DNA of 64,000 bases from Miscanthus floridulus (GCF_019320115.1 NC_089591.1:62753798-62817797); one strand, 5' to 3'; positions 10,951-21,850 are shown, numbered from the stretch's first letter. Numbers and translations: made by a program. Notes: generated by a model from the sequence alone, not told the origin.

Positions 10951-11717
10951 GGAGATCTCGCTGCTGCCAGAGCGCCCAAAGCTCAAGGGAGATCCTGATA
11001 AAACTGCAGACCGACCAGTGGCATCATGAACCCGTAAGTTGTTTGTGATCTTGCAGTTTATGTACTTTTTCTGTGTTTCTGTTTTGTAGAGAAAGGGTTC
11101 TCCGTTAAAGCTCCTGCTATTACTAATCTACCCTTCTCTCCATTAATTTATTTTTACTAATTTTCTTTCTTAAATTAATTGTTTGTCAAAATAAAAAAAA
11201 TACAAAGTACCCATTGGCCGGGGTCTCCAGTATCAGGGTTCAGCTGACGCCTCCCAAGGCGGACGGTCGATATATATTATGTAATTTTCACCTAAGACTG
11301 CATCTTTAGTGATGACGACCTTTTCTGTTGATGCAATGCATATATATGCATAATATATAATATATAGGTAGTACATCTATGCGTACAACTCTGCATTTTG
11401 GTCGGCCACCGTGGAGTTGCAGCCAAGCAGCGGCCGCTACACCCTCACCCGAATGGTCGTGGCTTGCTCCAGGACCACCCCGCTGCTCTGCAAGATGACC
11501 CCATCATTGTCTCCTTCGCTGAGAACCAAAATTTGTAGTTAGAGTATACTTTATTTGCCAAAAAATTACATAAAATTATCTTATATTGTCTTCGTTCCAT
11601 ATAGCCAACCAACCAGTACATACATGTCGCGTGTGCTAAACTTGTACTAGTGTACTACTGGTAGTAACCAGTTGGTGCTTTATTAACTTGCAATTTGACT
11701 TGCATTGGCTACTGCAG
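10951..11717. other. Flank of the gene-fragment module
   Basis: A GC-rich stretch at about 11400-11530 sits in an AT-rich surround and may be a further exon fragment, but I could not match it to a family. The sequence just before 11718 (TTGGCTACTGCAG) has the form of a plant splice acceptor. Confidence 0.35.
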
Positions 11718-12097
11718 GGCACTCCTGTCGGAAGGAAGTGGACAAAAAGAGTCCAAAAGGAATGGAAGATCTTGGAGAATAACTTGTCAGGTACGCGTAA
11801 AATAGATTCTACTAATACAGGACGGACCGAGATTAATGACCATATCCATATGTACCAATTCACCTTCGAACTATGAATTGAAGTGCGGGCAAATAAACAC
11901 ATATTATAATAGTATATAGAAATGCACGTATATGTATATATGTAAATGCAACTAATTTGCACGTGCTGACGTGCATACGCAGACACCATCTACGTGTGTG
12001 CGTTCGAGGACCGGATGGACCTGCTCCGGGTGGTGATGGTGGGCGCCAGCGGCACCCCGTACCATGACGGGCTATTCTTCTTCAACGTGCATTTGAG
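11718..12097 (+). pseudogene. E2 ubiquitin-conjugating enzyme fragment (UBC23/24, PHO2-like), two exons
   Basis: Exon 11718-11790 reads RKWTKRVQKEWKILENNL, and an exon from 11983 reads DTIYVCAFEDRMDLLRVVMV then GTPYHDGLFFFNVHL. They are separated by a GT-AG intron (11791-11982) whose phase joins g|ac into Asp. This is the N-terminal half of the UBC fold of the large plant E2 class that includes UBC24/PHO2, enzymes that pass ubiquitin to substrates. Similarity stops near 12097, before the catalytic Cys region, so no active E2 can be made. The frame does not stop there but runs on into the ANR-like fragment. No start codon or upstream exons are recognisable. Confidence 0.72.
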
Positions 12098-12212
12098 TAC
12101 AGCGGCCTATCGGCCTTCCATGAGCCGACAACTCTACGTAATGGGCCGGTTCGTACGGCAAAGTGTCATATCGGCCCATGAGACCCTGTCGGCTGTCCGC
12201 TGGCCGATAGTC

Positions 12213-12307
12213 CGTCAAATATCCACCCGGCGCGCCTTCCTCCTCTCGCTCGCGCTCGCACGCTGCGCCGTCGGCCGCCGCTGCTCGCCCGCCCCGCCGG
12301 CGGCGTC
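12213..12307. repeat. Direct repeat, left copy, beside the ANR fragment
   Basis: It begins AAATATCCACCCGGCGCGCC, contains TTCCTCCTCTCGCTCG and ends GGCCGCCGCTGCTCGCCCGC. It is closely matched by 13088-13203 in the same orientation. The two copies bracket the ANR-like exons. Confidence 0.75.
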
Positions 12308-12308
12308 T

Positions 12309-13051
12309 AGGTTCGCTCACGAGCATGGCGTCAGCCTCGTCACCGTCTGCCCCGTCATCACCGTGGGAGCCGCGCCGGCGCCGACCACGCGCACCAGCAT
12401 CCTGCACTGCCTCTCCCTTCTATCTGGTGCCCACTGATTAGATCGATATCCGCGAAGATGCCATGCACGCATGTGGTGAATTGAAGAACGTGTTCTTTCG
12501 TTCCATGCATGTCTCACGAGCTGTCAGTTTCGCTCGCGCGTGATTGATTTCAGACGACAAGGCATCGCTCGGCGTGCTCAAAGTACTCGATCGCAGGTCT
12601 CCGGATCGGTGCCGCTGGTCCACATCGACGACCTCTGCCGAGCCGAGCTGTTCGTCGCCGAGGAGGCCACCGCCGCGGGCAGGTACAACTGCTGCAGCCA
12701 CAGCACGACCGTCGTCGACCTCGCGCGTTTCCTGACACAGAAATACCCGCAGTACGATGTGAAACGGAATCTGCAGTAAGGATATATATCTCGCACCGGC
12801 CCAGAGATAGCTAACTAGTGCTGCGACGCAATATGTACGATCAGTTGGTCATGGCGAGCGAGTGAGGTGACACAGCATGTATGCTCCTGCGTTTCAGCAC
12901 CTACGATCAGGATCAGCTCCTGGAGAAGCCGAGGGCCTGCATTTTGTCCGCGAAGCTGGTGAGGGAAGGGTTCCAGTTCAAGCACAACACCCTCGATGAG
13001 ATCTACGACAATGTCGAGTACGGCAAGGCCTTGGGTATTCTGCCCAACTGA
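12309..13051 (+). pseudogene. Anthocyanidin-reductase-like C-terminal fragment, three exons, frameshifted
   Basis: The encoded segments resemble the C-terminal half of the NAD(P)-dependent ANR/DFR reductases of flavan-3-ol synthesis. Exon to 12426: FAHEHGVSLVTVCPVITVG...LSLLSG. Intron 12427-12553. Exon 12554-12775: DDKASLGVLKVLD, then SGSVPLVHIDDLCRAELFV, GRYNCC and FLTQKYPQYDVK. Intron 12776-12897. Exon 12898-13051: QLLEKPRACILSAKLVREGF...LDEIYD, ending in TGA. All introns are GT-AG and phase-compatible. The Rossmann nucleotide-binding half is absent. Between KVLD and SGSVP the frame shifts by one base, so the spliced product would run out of frame to a stop near 12735. The frame upstream is continuous with the E2 fragment. 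Confidence 0.75.
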
Positions 13052-13087
13052 TCGAGTCATGAGACACAGGACGCTTGCATCATCGCT

Positions 13088-13203
13088 CCGTAAAATATCT
13101 AGCCGGCGTGTCTTCCTCCTCTCGCTCGTGCTTGCTCTCTCTCTCTCTCACCGTTGCGCCGTTGGCCGCCGCTGCTCGCGCGCCCCGCCGCGCGGGCGGC
13201 CTC
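13088..13203. repeat. Direct repeat, right copy, beside the ANR fragment
   Basis: AAATATCTAGCCGGCGTGTC, TTCCTCCTCTCGCTCG and TTGGCCGCCGCTGCTCGCGC match the left copy at 12213-12307, with an extra (CT)n insertion. After it, 13204-13454 is C-rich and then T-rich with no gene recognised. Confidence 0.75.
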
Positions 13204-13454
13204 CCTGCGTTGGCCGGCGCCGACCGCCCCCCCCCCCCCGCCCCCCCCACCCCACCCTACCGCGCGGCGCCTGCTCGCCCGGCTCTATGCAGGTAAGTTT
13301 TTGTTTTTTTTTGTAAATTTAGATTTCAGTTTTTTAGTTAGTTTATTTAGATTTTGTTAGTTTAGTTAGATATGGTTAGGGTTAGATTAATTAGTATATT
13401 TAGTTTTTAGTCGTACATTAGGGTTAATTTTTTATAACACGTGGTGAACAAATC

Positions 13455-15105
13455 ATCTTTCTAGCACAAGTGTCATTTTGGGCCTCCTAAGCAAATTTGA
13501 ATCAATTGATGAGTTGAGCCTAGGAGTATTACCCATGGGACAATCCATACTTAGATGTCCCTTTCCCTTGGCAAGTGTAGCAAATGCGGCGCTTGATCTT
13601 GTAAGACATCTTTTTATCTTGCTTCTTGTTTGCTACCTTGCTAATGAGCATCTTTCTTGATGACACAAGGCTTTCATTTTTCTTGTTAGAACATGAGCCA
13701 ATTTCATGTCCCTTCTCATTGCAACTATAACACTTCCTCTTGTTTCTTCTTGTCTTCTTCTTTGGAAGTGTGACTTAGTCATCAACCTTGTTGAAACACA
13801 TAGAGGCATTGTGTCCCATGTTGGAGCACTTGACATCAGCCATATTCTTCTTCTCTTGGATCTTGCTCATGCCCTTTTCTTCTTTCTTCAAGGAGCAATC
13901 TCTTACATGGTGACTCTCCTTCTTGCACCTAAAGCAAGTGATGAGAGTCTTCTTTAGTTGAAGTTGCACCTTGGTGACCTTGGGGGCTTTGCTGTTCTGT
14001 CCAGGTGCGGCACTACCGCACTGGGATGCGGCACTGCCGCATCCTGGAACCTCTACAGCCTTAAGCTGAACTGTTGTATTTTGGACAGATTGCACTTCTT
14101 AAAATTTCCCCTTGACTTTGACACTGTTGGACTTGTGTCCTTCTTGATGGGGCTTAATGCATGCTTCGGTTGATCCCTTCTCAAGCTTCTTCACAATGTC
14201 TTCACGGTTATCTTGAGAAGTTTGAGCATTGTACTTTCTCTTTAATTGAATCAAGTCCCTTTTTAACCTCTTAACTTCTTTCTTGAGCTCTTCATTTTCT
14301 TTTGTAATGGAATCATCATAAATTTCTACAATTACATGCCCAACGGAAGGTTGGCTTGGTTGGGAGCAACAATTGTTAGCACATGATAAAATATATGAAA
14401 CTTGTGTACATGTGCATTTGTGAGTGTGAGGTTGGTATGATTTTACCGTTGTTACCACAACCTCATGAGCAATTTCTAGCATGAGATGAGAATCCATAAG
14501 CTTCTCATGAGAGCACAGAAGCTCATCATGATCTTCTTGTAAGATCTCATTCTTGCTAGTGAGCCTTTCCACCTTGTCCTTGAGCACATAATTCTCATCT
14601 TCTAATTTGTCAACACAAGATAGAGAGTTAATAATACAAGTTTGCTCAATTGACAAGTTCTCATACCTTTCAACCAAACTAGCATGAGAGCACTTAAGCT
14701 TTTCGTGCTTGTTGGTCAACTTCTCCAAACATTTGATTTTGTTGATGAGAAACTCCTCTTGGTCGTGAAGTGTTTCTTCTTACTCTTGAATATTCTCTAT
14801 GAGTTTGAGCACCATCAACTTGTCTTTCTTGCTTAGACGTGCCAAGTGTTGATAGAACTCATCATCACCGCTTTCATCTTCACTCTCACTCTCACTCTCA
14901 CTTTCATTTTCACTCTCACTCTTACTTGTCACATTCTTTTCTTTCTTTGCCATGAGACCCACATGAGGAGTGGCATAGAGAGTTGAGCTTCTTGGTAAGG
15001 TGGATTCATCATTTGGCCTCCATCGATCACAATCAACTTCTTCCATCAAAATGTTAGTCTCACAAGAACAAGAGAAAGTAGAAGTACCACATGTAAAAAC
15101 ATTGT
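13455..15105 (-). pseudogene. Ty1/copia-type Gag fragment with several zinc knuckles
   Basis: Reading leftwards from 15105, one frame encodes an acidic Ser/Glu stretch (SESESESEDESGDDEF), a long coiled-coil-like Lys/Glu/Leu region (about 14200-14730), then a Cys/His-rich tail. The tail has CFRCKKESHHVRDC and CYSCNEKGHEIGSC, both CX2CX4HX4C, plus CSNMGHNASMC, which lacks its first Cys, and a fourth CYTCQGKG motif broken by a frameshift near 13590. The architecture (coiled coil then knuckles) resembles sirevirus-type Gag, an RNA-packaging structural protein. In-frame stops at about 14780, 14099 and 13775 and truncation near 13455 make it dead. Its right side is cut by an LTR at 15106. No protease or polymerase follows. 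Confidence 0.7.
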
Positions 15106-16751
15106 TGTCGGTGTTTCGAACAAGCACCGGCAAGTAAATTTATATTGATGCGCGTTAGGCCCGGATGGTGTGCTAAAGGACACAAGATTTATACTGGTTC
15201 GGGCTGAATGTCCCTATGTCCAGTCTGTTGCTGCTCGTATTATTAGCACCAAAAATGGTTCGTAGTAGGGGGTACAAATGATCGAGAGAGGAACTAGTCC
15301 CAAGTCTCTGATGGAAGGGTCGAAAGGTTACCAAGAGCCTGGTAGCAGCTTGACTGTGTGTGATGTGTGTTGTGTTGTCAAAAGTCAGTCCCTTTGTTGG
15401 AGGAAGCACATCCCCTTTTATAGATGAAGGGGGCAGCCTTATAAGTGAGAGGGAAATGGTGCGTATGCTTCCAAGCCTTGTTGTCCATTCCGGCGGGTAC
15501 GAGATAATGGTAAGCGCCTACAATACTGTTGATGCTACTGTAGAATATCAGGGTGGCTACAGAGTACTGCTCTGCGCATGGTATGGACTCTGGTATAGTG
15601 GTTTTGACTTATGAGTCTTGCCCAGCCTTGCTCCGCACGCCTTCTAGTTCCTATGAGGCCCCGTTGGAGGGACGCGGGATCAGGGTTTGAAGTAGCGCTG
15701 TGGGCAAGGCCTTCCGATTGGAGAGGGCATCCGAAGGCCGAAGCGAGTGCTCCGATCTGGTGGGCCCGAGGGATCATGGAGCGGGTGCCGCTCCCTTGAG
15801 ACCACAGCGCGACGACAGCACATCCGTCATTGTGGAGGGCGCGAGCCCTTTCCTGGACCATAGTGGTTGTCGTATGTCTACGTCGGGTTCCATGTCTGAG
15901 GACTAAAGGCGGCGCCTACAACTCTGTAGGGCGAAGAGCACGCGCCCGCAACACTATTCAGGCTCTACCACGCCTGGAAGGGTCTAAAGCACCCATCCCG
16001 TCATTCCCTGGTAGTACTTTTCTTGCCGGGGCGTAGGGTATGGTCCTCGAAGCCGCGGTTGACCCGAACGTCTTGTCCTACCCTATACCTATCATCATGA
16101 GGGAGCGGGAAGAGGTTGTCAGGCGAGACGAAACTAGTCTTCAGACATCGGGCGAGGCGAGGTCCGTCCTTGGACGTCGGGTGAGGTGGAGCCTAGCTTT
16201 TATCCATCGAGTGAGACCGAGCCCAGCCCTCGGGGGTCGGGTGAGGCGGAGTCTAGCCCTTAGCCCTCGAGCGAGGCGGAGCTGACCCAAAGGCATCGGG
16301 CGAGGCGGAGTCTGGCCCTTAGCCCTCAGGCGAGGCAGAGCCGAGCCTAGCCCTTGGGCGAGGCGGAGCTGGCCCAAGGGCGTCGAGCGAGGTGGAGTCT
16401 AGCCCTTAGCCCTCGAGTGAGGCGGAGCTGACCCAAAGGCTTCGGGCGAGGCAGAGTCTGGCCCTTAGCCCTCGGGCAAGGCGGAGCTGGCCCAAAGGCG
16501 TCGGGCGAGGCGGAGTCTAGCCCTTAGCGCTTAGGTGAGGCGGAGCTGACCCAAAGGCGTCGGGCGAGGTGGAGTCTGGCCCTTAGCCCTCGAGCGAGGC
16601 AGAGCTGGCCTAAGGGCGTCGGGCAAGGTGGAACCAAACTCCCATCATTCGGGCAAGAAACGCAGCGGCGCCCTTGTCCGTCCAGGAGCTTTTAACGTTC
16701 GATGGTTATTGGTTCCACCTTCTGGGGTACCCTGGTATTAGGTCCCCGACA
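15106..16751 (-). mobile_element. Ty3/gypsy-type LTR (family 1), minus orientation
   Basis: It starts TGTCGGTGTTTCGAACAAGC and ends GGTATTAGGTCCCCGACA, so TGTCGG and CCGACA form the terminal inversion. Immediately right, GTAGCCCCCGAGCCCCCGGG is a polypurine tract on the minus strand, so this is the 3' LTR of a minus-strand element. 1646 bp. It interrupts the copia Gag remnant on its left. No second LTR of this sequence is present in the window. Confidence 0.75.
16130..16640. repeat. Degenerate ~62-bp tandem repeats inside the family-1 LTR
   Basis: The repeated unit is built from GGGCGAGGCGGAGTCTAGCC, CTTAGCCCTCGAGCGAGG and CGGAGCTGACCCAAAGGC. Adjacent copies starting near 16490 and 16552 are 62 bases apart. 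About eight imperfect units. Confidence 0.75.
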
Positions 16752-17640
16752 GTAGCCCCCGAGCCCCCGGGTGATTTGGACAGAATCGCCTGGGGGGTGT
16801 TTTCGATTTCGTCGGAGTTAATTTGCCAGAGGGTGCGCGCGAGCGCACCCGATGGGTGATAATGGCATTCAACGAAGTATGCCAATCATGTGCGATTGCT
16901 TCGACCACCATGATGAGTGACTTTGCGAGGATTTGAGTGTCTCCCCTGGCTAATCTTACCGCGGTCTCATATCTCGCGAGGAACTTCCTCGGGTTTGACT
17001 TTCCATCGAAGACCGGAATGCGAGGCTTGTAGCCGGCTGGCCATGGATACAGTTGAAGTTCATTTGACAAAGGTGAAGTGGGGTCATATGCACTTTCCTC
17101 TACTTCCTGGAGGTTATCATTTGGTATTACATTGTTTTCGCCAACAGGATGGCACCTCCTGCTCCTGCTCCCTATGGTCCTTGAATTTCTCTCGCCAATC
17201 TATCCCTCTGGATTTCAGCTTCCCTAATTGCCCTCTGTGTCTGTTTGGCTCTGTTACGGGTAGCGGCTTGCCTGAGTAGCTGCTCCTTCTCATTCTGGAG
17301 TCTAAGGATGTCTTGCTGGTACTGATTCAGGGTCTTTAGGTTTCTTGCTTGCTCAGTGATCTCGCCATCTTCATCTTCTTTGACCTCATCGCCATTTTGG
17401 TCGATCTCGACTTCTTTGACGTTGTCTTCTGGCGTTTGCTCTCGCCCTCCTAGCGCTACGGTATTATCCATCTGTGGCTGCGGCACGGGTGGTTTCATAG
17501 CTGTTGCTGCATCATTTCATGCGGCGGCTTCCGCTGCCACCGCAACGACAGCAGCCGAAGATGGTCCTGCTTTACCTGTCGTTATCTTCGTATTCTTTGA
17601 TGGCATTATAAGCTCAAGCAACAACCACGGTGGGCATCAA
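16752..17640 (-). pseudogene. Ty3/gypsy Gag remnant with PBS, internally deleted
   Basis: On the minus strand, TTGATGCCCACCGTGG (17625-17640) is a primer-binding site of the gypsy type. A charged Gag N-terminus (17498-17172) with a coiled-coil-like YQQDILRLQNEKEQLLRQAA segment follows. Then IPVFDGKSNPRKFLARYETA and TQILAKSLIMVVEAIAHDWH (about 17040-16870), the core of a gypsy capsid domain. Similarity ends abruptly near 16858, where 3'-UTR-like sequence leading into the polypurine tract takes over. The rest of gag and all of pol are missing. Confidence 0.7.
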
Positions 17641-18578
17641 TGTTGTTCTAGGCCATGACCTTCGAACACCGGTTGCCACTCAAGCGAAATCAAGCACGAG
17701 AAGTGGATAAAATAAGATTCGAGCGAAAGAAGATCAACGATTTTATTGAACTTGTTTCTCTCTCTTATATTCCCTCAATAGGGGCTATTTATACATGCCC
17801 GTAGGCTTTTCATAGGACGTAAATGCCCTCTCAACTACTACAAATTCGAAGAATATTCCCCGTAGCTTTGGGCTTGTTCGCGATTCAGAGTACCCGCCTT
17901 CATCGAGTAACGCCGAACCCGGATAGGTCCCGACCGGCTCCGCCTTATGTCGCCTAGTCCAACCGACTGGGTGGGGCCCACGATGAAAGAAGTTGTCGGC
18001 CATGCAAAGATGGGTGGCTCCTCCTTTGGTGAAACCTGTGAAAACTATCAACCAAACCTATTAATAGCTATTTGCCCAAGCGAATAGACGAGACCGACTG
18101 TGCGCCCTCCTTTGGTGAAACCTATAGGAACGATCGACCAAACCTGTTAACAGCTATTAGCCCGAGCGAATAGCTGAGACCAACTACGAGCCCTCCTTTG
18201 GCGAAACCTGCAGAAACTGATTGACCAAATCTGTTAGCAGCTATTCACCAGAGCGAATAACCGATATTGTCAGCGAGCCTGTCATTAAGGCAAAAGGAAA
18301 AGAACTCGGCACGGCCTGGTCCCGACCACAGAGTCCCCCCTTTCGCCATAGCGATAAGGGAATTCTAAGAATGGGACGGCAAGCGCCGCCCTTACTTCGC
18401 TACAACGAGAAGGGGGCTCGACACATCCTTCTCTTCACACGCGTCCAGCCCTCTCGCCTTTTATCATAGCGAAGTGTTGAGTGCGCTAGAGCCCAACTCC
18501 CATTATTTCGCTTCCGCAAGGAACCGATGCGACGATCGAGCCGCACGGGGTGCCCATAGGCGGGGCACGCCCCCAACA
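17641..18578 (-). mobile_element. Ty3/gypsy-type LTR (family 2a), minus orientation
   Basis: It starts TGTTGTTCTAGGCCATGACC and ends GGCACGCCCCCAACA, 938 bp. To its left is a minus-strand PBS; to its right AGCCCCTCGG is a minus-strand polypurine tract. It therefore has internal sequence on both sides and looks shared by two elements in tandem. Three 86-bp sub-repeats starting CTCCTTTGGTGAAAC lie at 18021, 18107 and 18193. It differs entirely from the family-1 LTR at 15106-16751. Confidence 0.72.
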
Positions 18579-18946
18579 TTAGCCCCTCGGAAATGTGCGA
18601 GGAGGCCCTTGATACGAGCACGTTTGCCTCGTGAATTTATAGGACTGTCTTGCAGTGGGGCTCGTACGCTGTCCCAGGCGAAGGGTGGAGGTCTATGTTG
18701 TTGCTATACGTGTATACGTGTGTGTATTTTATTTTGTTATTTATTATTAATATTGTGATGATAATGATAATAATTATTATTATTTTATATTTTTATTATT
18801 ATATTTTTTATTTTTATTTTATATATATATTGGGACGGAGCATAACTGTTTTTTGGTTATCGCGCCGTGTAACTGTTTCTCGAAATTTGAACCGTCGAGG
18901 TGGTTAAGTGAACCGTCGCGTCGGTTCCTCGATTCGCGTGCTTGGT
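18579..18946. other. Residual internal sequence between two family-2 LTRs
   Basis: It begins with a minus-strand polypurine tract (TTAGCCCCTCGG) and contains an AT-rich, (TTA)n-like stretch at 18720-18830. It appears to be what is left of the interior of an element after a large deletion. No coding sequence. Confidence 0.5.
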
Positions 18947-19442
18947 CGAATAGCCGAGACCGACTACGTGCCCTCCTTTGGTGAAACCTACATGAACGAT
19001 CGACCAAACCTGTTAATAGCTATTCGCCCGAGCGAATAGCCGAGACCGATTGCACGCAATCCTCTGGCGAAACCTGCAGAAACAATCAACCAAACCTGTT
19101 AACAGCTATTCGCCAGAGTGAATAACCTATATTGTGAGCGAGCCAGTCGTTAGGGCAAAAGAAAAGAACTCGGCACGGCCTGATCCTGGCCGCAGAGTCC
19201 CCCCTTTCGTCATAGCGAAAAGAGAATTCTAAGAATAGGACGGCAAGCGCCGCCCTTACTTCGCTGCGACGAGAAGGGGCTTCGACACATCCTTCTCTTC
19301 ACACGCGGCCAGCCCTCTCGCCTTTTATCATAGCGAAGTGCTGAGTGCGCCAGGGTCTAACTCTCCTTATTTCGCTTCCGCAAGAAACTGGGATGGCGAT
19401 CGAGCCGCACATGGTGCCCATAGGTGGGGCACACCCCCAACA
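18947..19442 (-). mobile_element. Ty3/gypsy-type LTR (family 2b), truncated
   Basis: It aligns with the right half of 17641-18578, including two 86-bp sub-repeats (18973 and 19059), TTCGTCATAGCGA and the terminal GGCACACCCCCAACA. Its left half is missing. Confidence 0.75.
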
Positions 19443-20215
19443 TTGCTCCATTTCAAATTATTTTATATTAGTTGTTTTAAGTCAAACTCTGATCAAGTTT
19501 ATAACAACTGGTCTATGTTTTTTACATTTACATATATGCCTTCAAATAAATATTTTGCCTAGACATATTCCATGAAAAATTTAGTGAATGTAGATATCCG
19601 TGTATTTTTCTATCAAACTGATTAAGGGTCTGTTCGCTGAATTCTGGAGGAATCTGGATAGTTTGGAGGAATGCTAGATGAATTTGTGAGAGAAAAATAC
19701 TGTTCCGGATAAAAAAATAAGCGGATCAAGCCGGGTTTAAGGGCACGCGAACGGGGCCTAAATTTAGAAAAATTAACTTAGACCCTGTATGGCATAGCTT
19801 CACCATGAGCTGCTGTGAGATATTTTTTTGAAGCATCCCTTTTCAAAACAGTTTCTTCATGAGTGAAACTTATTTTTTTCTGCTCTCACATAGGAATGTG
19901 ATGGGATGAAGTTGGAAAAAAGTAGCTTATCTCAGCTTCACCTGGCACATGTGGCGTGGTCGTTGGGGGCATAGGAGCGAGGAAGAAGATGACGAAAGAA
20001 TATAGAAGGAAAAGAAAAGTTAAGGGTTATTTTATTCTTTTGGTCCATCATGTGAAGATATTTTGCCAAACGGATATCCAAAACAACTTTAGTTTCACCA
20101 AAAAAGCTGCCCACGAAGCTAAAACCTCAAAAAATAGCTTCGCTAGTGAAGCTGAGCTGTGTTAAACAGGGACCTTGATATAAACACAAGTGACCTATAA
20201 TTTTCTACGGATGGA
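19443..20215. repeat. Stowaway-like remnant carrying two nested MITEs
   Basis: Outer sequence CTCCATTTCAAATTATTTTA on the left and ATTTTCTACGGATGGAGTAG on the right are Stowaway-like ends; the left end is clipped at the LTR junction. Inside, a GTTCGC-type MITE occupies about 19626-19761 (GGGTCTGTTCGCTGAATTC to GCACGCGAACGGGGCC). A second TIR element occupies about 19785-20173 (GACCCTGTATGGCATAGCTT to GCTGAGCTGTGTTAAACAGG). Confidence 0.6.
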
Positions 20216-20967
20216 GTAGAACGCAAGCTTTCAACTAACGGAACATTTTTAACTTATTGATTAATATATTAATTAGTTTTTATTTATTTGTGAAATATTT
20301 TCCTCGTTAAGGGTGACTGGGTGAAGCTAATATTTGTTGTTTATATGCTTCATTCAAGAACTTTGCATACTTGTTAGGAAAAATTTTCTACTTTGTTTTC
20401 CTGGGAACATATTTCGTTTCTATATTTTTTTATGTGAATGCTGCACTTTAAATTTCAAACCGGGAACAATTTCCATTTGTTCTTAATTACTGGAAGTCAG
20501 GAGTCAGGAATAAGTGGTCGCTTTCACTTGCCGGGCTCGCGATAGAAGCTGTTGGAAAACTAGGAGAAAAGGAAGTCACGGGCCTCGGCCCAAAAGCTGG
20601 AATCCAGTAAAAGAAGCTGGTGGCGACGTAGCCGAGCCCAGGCCCCAGGGCCCAGATCGCGGCCTTTCTATGCTTTGGGGACCTGTTTGGGGCATCTTAA
20701 AAAAAATCTTAGCTGACTGACTGTTTCCACTAAAAAAAACTTAAGATGACACAAACCATGTGATATAGTGGAGAGGAATGATTTTCTTAATCTTTTAATT
20801 CTAAAAAAAAGATGACTGATACTTTGTACAATTTTAGTACAGTTGTTTTTTACCTTTTTATTAGTTATTTTATTTAATAATAAAAATGAAGAAATCTCGT
20901 ATCAGCAGCTTTTGTTTTGAACCGTTTCATCTATAACATTGTTGATGATGAAATCATGCCCTGTGAA
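20216..20967. other. Intergenic, nothing recognised
   Basis: AT-rich with A runs near 20700-20815. A 68-codon frame at 20514-20720 has no recognisable motif. Confidence 0.4.
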
Positions 20968-21120
20968 CAAAGCTCCTGTTCGGCTGGCTTTAAGCCGGCC
21001 GGCTGGCTTAGTTCTGCCACTCACAAGATCACTATTCACGTTCCTGCCAGAACAGTATTTTTCTCTCACAACAATCAGCCGGAACAGTATTTTTCAGTCC
21101 TGACGAACAGATCAAAAGAG
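20968..21120. repeat. MITE, GTTCGC-type family
   Basis: GCTCCTGTTCGGCTGGC on the left and CCTGACGAACAGATC on the right form weak inverted ends. ACAGTATTTTTCTCTCACAA is the family core in reverse. It is followed to 21616 by sequence with no gene recognised. Confidence 0.55.
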
Positions 21121-21616
21121 GGATCGGCAGTGTTTGGTTAACCGTGAGTTGCCTGTGTTTTCTGTCACAGGACCTTACGCACGTTCCTTCCCCTAAAATT
21201 TCATGTCTCCTCACTCTGCGGCCACTGCAACAGTTGATGACAAGAACATAACTTTTTTCCTTTGATGGAAAGCATGATTAGAAAATGAAAGGGAAACTGC
21301 AAATCTAGTAGCAAACGAATCGAATGGAATTGGAATGATTATAGAAAATAGGCAGAACAAAACTCGGAAGGAAAGCGAGAGCTTTTGTCAAAGATATAAA
21401 CCTTACTCGACCCGAACTTTTCAGATAATCCTACTCCTAGCTCTATTTCTTTTCTTAAACAAAATAACCTGAACGTCTCTGCCGGAATCTGAAAAGTCTT
21501 GAGTGTGGACAAATTTTGAGGCTTGCAGATTTCCGTTTCGGTTTATCTTGGCTCACCTGACACATTCAATTTTTTTTTGCGACATGACACAATCAATTCC
21601 GTGCCCATCTCTTGAA

Positions 21617-21850
21617 CCTTTATTTAGATCGTAAGTTTTTTCACTCTCTCTTCATCACATTAAATCTTTGGACATATACATGGAAGTATTAAATGTAGAT
21701 AAAAAAATAACTAATTACACAGTTTGATTGTAAAATACGAGACGAATCTTTTGAGCCTAGTTAGGCTATGATTGGATAATAATTGTCAAATACAAACGAA
21801 AGTGCTACAGTGCCAAATACTGATTCCTAACCCCAATCTAAACAAGGCCC
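21617..21850. repeat. MITE, TTTAGATTG-ended family, first of an inverted pair
   Basis: It runs from CTTTATTTAGATCGTAAG to CCAATCTAAACAAGGCCC. Contained blocks GAGACGAATCTTTTGAGCC and AAAGTGCTACAGTGCC are the reverse of those in 762-986. Confidence 0.65.

Noticed and set aside
12800..12840. Helitron 3' end (CTAGT) for the gene-fragment module
   Set aside because: A CTAGT string lies in an intron of the ANR fragment without a preceding hairpin at the right distance; the carrier type remains undetermined.
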